NCBI GenBank assembly: GCA_016711215.1 | Contig: JADJTL010000005.1 | Coordinates: 1 to 64,000 of the forward strand | DNA from: Pseudomonadota bacterium | Lineage (GTDB): Bacteria; Myxococcota_A; Polyangia; GCA-2747355 | DNA length: 64,000 nt | Direction: 5' to 3' | In this document: piece by piece, positions 63,414 through 64,000 of the stretch | How the letters are laid out: every line of letters begins with the position of its first letter | Position numbering within the stretch: the first letter of the stretch is position 1 | Made by a program: the position numbers and the translations under genes | Notes under the pieces: model-generated | Told to the model about the DNA's origin: nothing | Seen by the model: the letters and a program-made list of their open reading frames with translations, nothing else | Database searches by the model: none

Positions 63414-64000
63414 ATGACTGCTTTGGCGGAGAGGATATCCGGAGGGGTTCGGCGACCGACCGGGTTCGCAGGCGCTCGACCTGACCAGCGGCGACGTCCG
63501 CGCCGTGCAGCGCTTCTCCCGCCCGCAGACCGTGCTGGGAGGCCGCAGAGGGGGACACCTTCGTATCTCTTTGTCGCGGCCACCGTCGTACTGCTCGGGT
63601 GCGAGTCGGCACACCGGCTTCGCCCAGACGGCAGCGTCGCGCCCGACGCCACGGCCCGCGACGCCCACCGAGACCTGGCCGAGGAGGACGGGCGCGCCGC
63701 TTGCCGCGAGCACTGCCGAAATGGCCACACTGACTGCGGCGAAGACGACGTCGACTGCGGGGGCAGCTGCGAGGGCTGTGCGGCCTCGCAGGCTGATTTC
63801 TACCTCGATCCCCTGCACGGCAGCGCCGACGGTGATGGCGGACGAGACCGCCCGTTTTCGGCCGTGCAGCAGGCGCTGGCGGCGGTACGCGCGTTACGCG
63901 CCGCCGAGCCCTCCCGCACAAACCCGGTGGTGGTGCGATTGCGCGGCGGGACCTACTTCTTGGACGACACCCTCCGCCTGACGGCCGCGGACTCGGGCGC
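63414..64000 (+). CDS. Right-handed beta-helix lipoprotein, 3' end beyond window
   Basis: An open frame to the window edge. The ATG 63414 (after a GTG) gives a long n-region, so the true start is uncertain. A signal core (SYLFVAATVVLLGC) places a lipidated Cys at about residue 63. A Cys-rich block follows (CREHCRNGHTDCGEDDVDCG then GSCEGC), the myxobacterial VDCGG-type motif. Next is DFYLDPLHGSADGDGGRDRP, FSAVQQALAAVRAL and VVVRLRGGTYFLDDTLRLTA, the characteristic start of pectate-lyase-like parallel beta-helix repeat proteins. It probably acts on polysaccharides at the cell surface. Confidence 0.75.
   Translation, partial: MTALAERISGGVRRPTGFAGARPDQRRRPRRAALLPPADRAGRPQRGTPSYLFVAATVVLLGCESAHRLRPDGSVAPDATARDAHRDLAEEDGRAACREHCRNGHTDCGEDDVDCGGSCEGCAASQADFYLDPLHGSADGDGGRDRPFSAVQQALAAVRALRAAEPSRTNPVVVRLRGGTYFLDDTLRLTAADSG

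Noticed and set aside
63505..63981. Plus-strand 158-codon frame near the right end
   Set aside because: The lipobox, VDCGG motif and beta-helix sequence are in another frame that is open to the edge; this one is a shadow.

Overview
The window is about 70% G+C and densely packed with genes. It carries eukaryotic-like Ser/Thr kinases, an FHA/sigma-54 activator, many lipoproteins, PEGA, TPR, HEAT and Kelch proteins, and at the right edge the Cys-rich motif with VDCGG that is common in myxobacterial lipoproteins. This suggests a Myxococcota (deltaproteobacterial) chromosome. Family names were assigned by reading motifs; no searches were run.

Layout. 0-4.1 kb, minus strand: purM-purN, then a radical SAM/SPASM enzyme (one frameshift) beside an S24/S26-peptidase-like fusion. 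4.4-9.1 kb, plus: membrane Fe-S oxidoreductase, a lipoprotein whose signal peptide is a tandem repeat, and a HEAT/outer-membrane-barrel protein. 9.2-16 kb: a zinc-finger protein, an Smr protein (frameshift inside a 12-nt repeat), an unknown protein, then a minus-strand operon of lipoprotein, PrkA AAA+ kinase and DisA-type diadenylate cyclase. 16.2-17.6 kb: Ser/Thr kinase. 17.7-26.3 kb, minus: RidA, carboxypeptidase-regulatory-like lipoprotein, AddB and AddA, all overlapping or closely spaced. 26.4-28.4 kb: a DUF2723 membrane protein broken by two indels. 28.46 kb: tRNA-Val(CAC). 28.7-43.8 kb, plus: GH20 glycosidase, two paralogous receiver/histidine-kinase genes, TRL-like lipoprotein, a lipoprotein run including a YiiX-like hydrolase, a Ser/Thr kinase translationally coupled to an FHA-sigma54 activator, a secreted protein, and a Kelch/PEGA lipoprotein pair. 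44-55.5 kb, minus: two giant paralogous TPR proteins ending in what looks like a dead M48-peptidase-like module. 55.7-60.7 kb, minus: small lipoprotein, hemolysin-III protein, a GNAT-deacetylase fusion, and a GT39-like membrane protein. 60.8-63.4 kb is a scar region with IS3 and IS256 remnants, a HEAT protein and a nucleotidyltransferase/partner pair. The right edge holds a partial beta-helix lipoprotein.

Recurrent themes. (1) Short tandem repeats (9, 12, 15 or 18 nt, nearly always in frame) lie in signal peptides, N-termini and linkers. (2) Tandem duplications straddle stop codons. (3) Four single-base indels disrupt three otherwise recognisable genes; these are either sequence errors or real lesions. 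The most interesting candidates are the GNAT-deacetylase fusion, the histidine-kinase pair whose second member has lost its phosphoacceptor residues, the twin TPR giants, and the PrkA/diadenylate-cyclase operon.
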